A DNA stretch of 12,959 nt from JANLSE01 sp038214135 (GTDB lineage: Bacteria; Chloroflexota; Chloroflexia; Chloroflexales; Roseiflexaceae): NCBI GenBank assembly GCA_038214135.1, contig JBBQSD010000158.1, forward strand, positions 1 through 12,959. The letters run 5' to 3'. The notes below the pieces were generated by a model. That model saw nothing but the letters and a program-made list of their open reading frames with translations, was not told the DNA's origin and did not search any database. The position numbers were made by a program, and so were the translations under genes. Within the stretch, counting starts at the first letter, position 1. Each line of letters starts with the position of its first letter. This document shows, piece after piece, positions 12,839-12,959 of this stretch.

Positions 12839-12959
12839 ATGGAAAAACTAGGGGTGGCCATTATTGGCCTCGATCACTGGTATTGGGCCTTCGATCTCGC
12901 ACAACAGGCTGCTCAGGGCGCACACACACGCCTGGTTGCGGTTGCCGATGAAACACAAG
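12839..12959 (+). CDS. Gfo/Idh/MocA-like oxidoreductase, N-terminal fragment
   Basis: Forty codons are visible before the window ends. MEKLGVAIIGLDHWYWAFDL starts like a Rossmann fold of the Gfo/Idh/MocA family, and THTRLVAVAD-type sequence (THTRLVAVADE) fits the second beta strand and acidic end. The glycine-rich loop is GLDHWYW rather than GxGxxG. AAGGAG (12826-12831) lies 7 nt before the ATG, a strong start. It is probably a paralogue or pathway partner of the oxidoreductase at 10049; the EKP motif lies beyond the window, so the family call is moderate. Confidence 0.7.
   Translation, partial: MEKLGVAIIGLDHWYWAFDLAQQAAQGAHTRLVAVADETQ

Noticed and set aside
1..12959. tRNA, rRNA, phage, toxin-antitoxin or restriction genes
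   Set aside because: I looked for cloverleaf-like, rRNA and typical protein motifs and saw none; all substantial ORFs are explained by transport, enzyme and regulator families.

Overview
The window reads as part of a free-living heterotrophic bacterium's chromosome, roughly 55% GC. It holds a carbohydrate-uptake and carbohydrate-modification region in which nearly every gene lies on the + strand. I infer Chloroflexota (Herpetosiphon/Roseiflexus-like) from three things: the protein families, the A/P-rich lipoprotein linker, and G/C-rich palindromic intergenic repeats ending in a GAGAGGGGTTGGG-type sequence. That is an inference from pattern; no marker gene is present.

Region 1 (1-5658) is a sugar-transport locus. 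It starts with the C-terminal part of a LacI-family regulator. A consensus TTGACA-18-TATAAT promoter overlaps the regulator's stop codon. Next come a membrane-anchored PQQ-type beta-propeller protein (669-1925), two MalF/MalG-type permeases (1941-2930, 2952-3851), a 189-bp inverted-repeat element containing three 45-bp tandem units, a possible 21-codon leader ORF, and the lipoprotein sugar-binding protein (4177-5658). No ATPase gene is present, so the transporter probably borrows one encoded elsewhere. A 15-bp perfect hairpin (5749-5780) closes the unit.

Region 2 (5829-9500) carries a large fused membrane/spermidine-synthase-like protein with a visible internal duplication of its membrane half. 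After it comes a 357-bp gap containing two palindromic repeat units, then a PIG-L (LmbE-like) deacetylase.

Region 3 (9501-12959) has a small antisense zinc-ribbon ORF, a nested palindrome, a Gfo/Idh/MocA oxidoreductase (10049-11155), an MFS transporter (11285-12508), a heptanucleotide tandem repeat, a second copy of the region 1 repeat family, and the start of a second Gfo/Idh/MocA-like gene running off the end.

The plausible joint theme is import of a sugar or amino-sugar derivative under LacI control, with deacetylation and NAD(P)-dependent oxidoreduction of sugar intermediates nearby. The substrate cannot be read from the sequence. The least ordinary parts are the leader region at 4041-4180, the PQQ-propeller gene heading an ABC operon, and the dense set of intergenic palindromes. 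I do not see a clearly new defence or mobile system.
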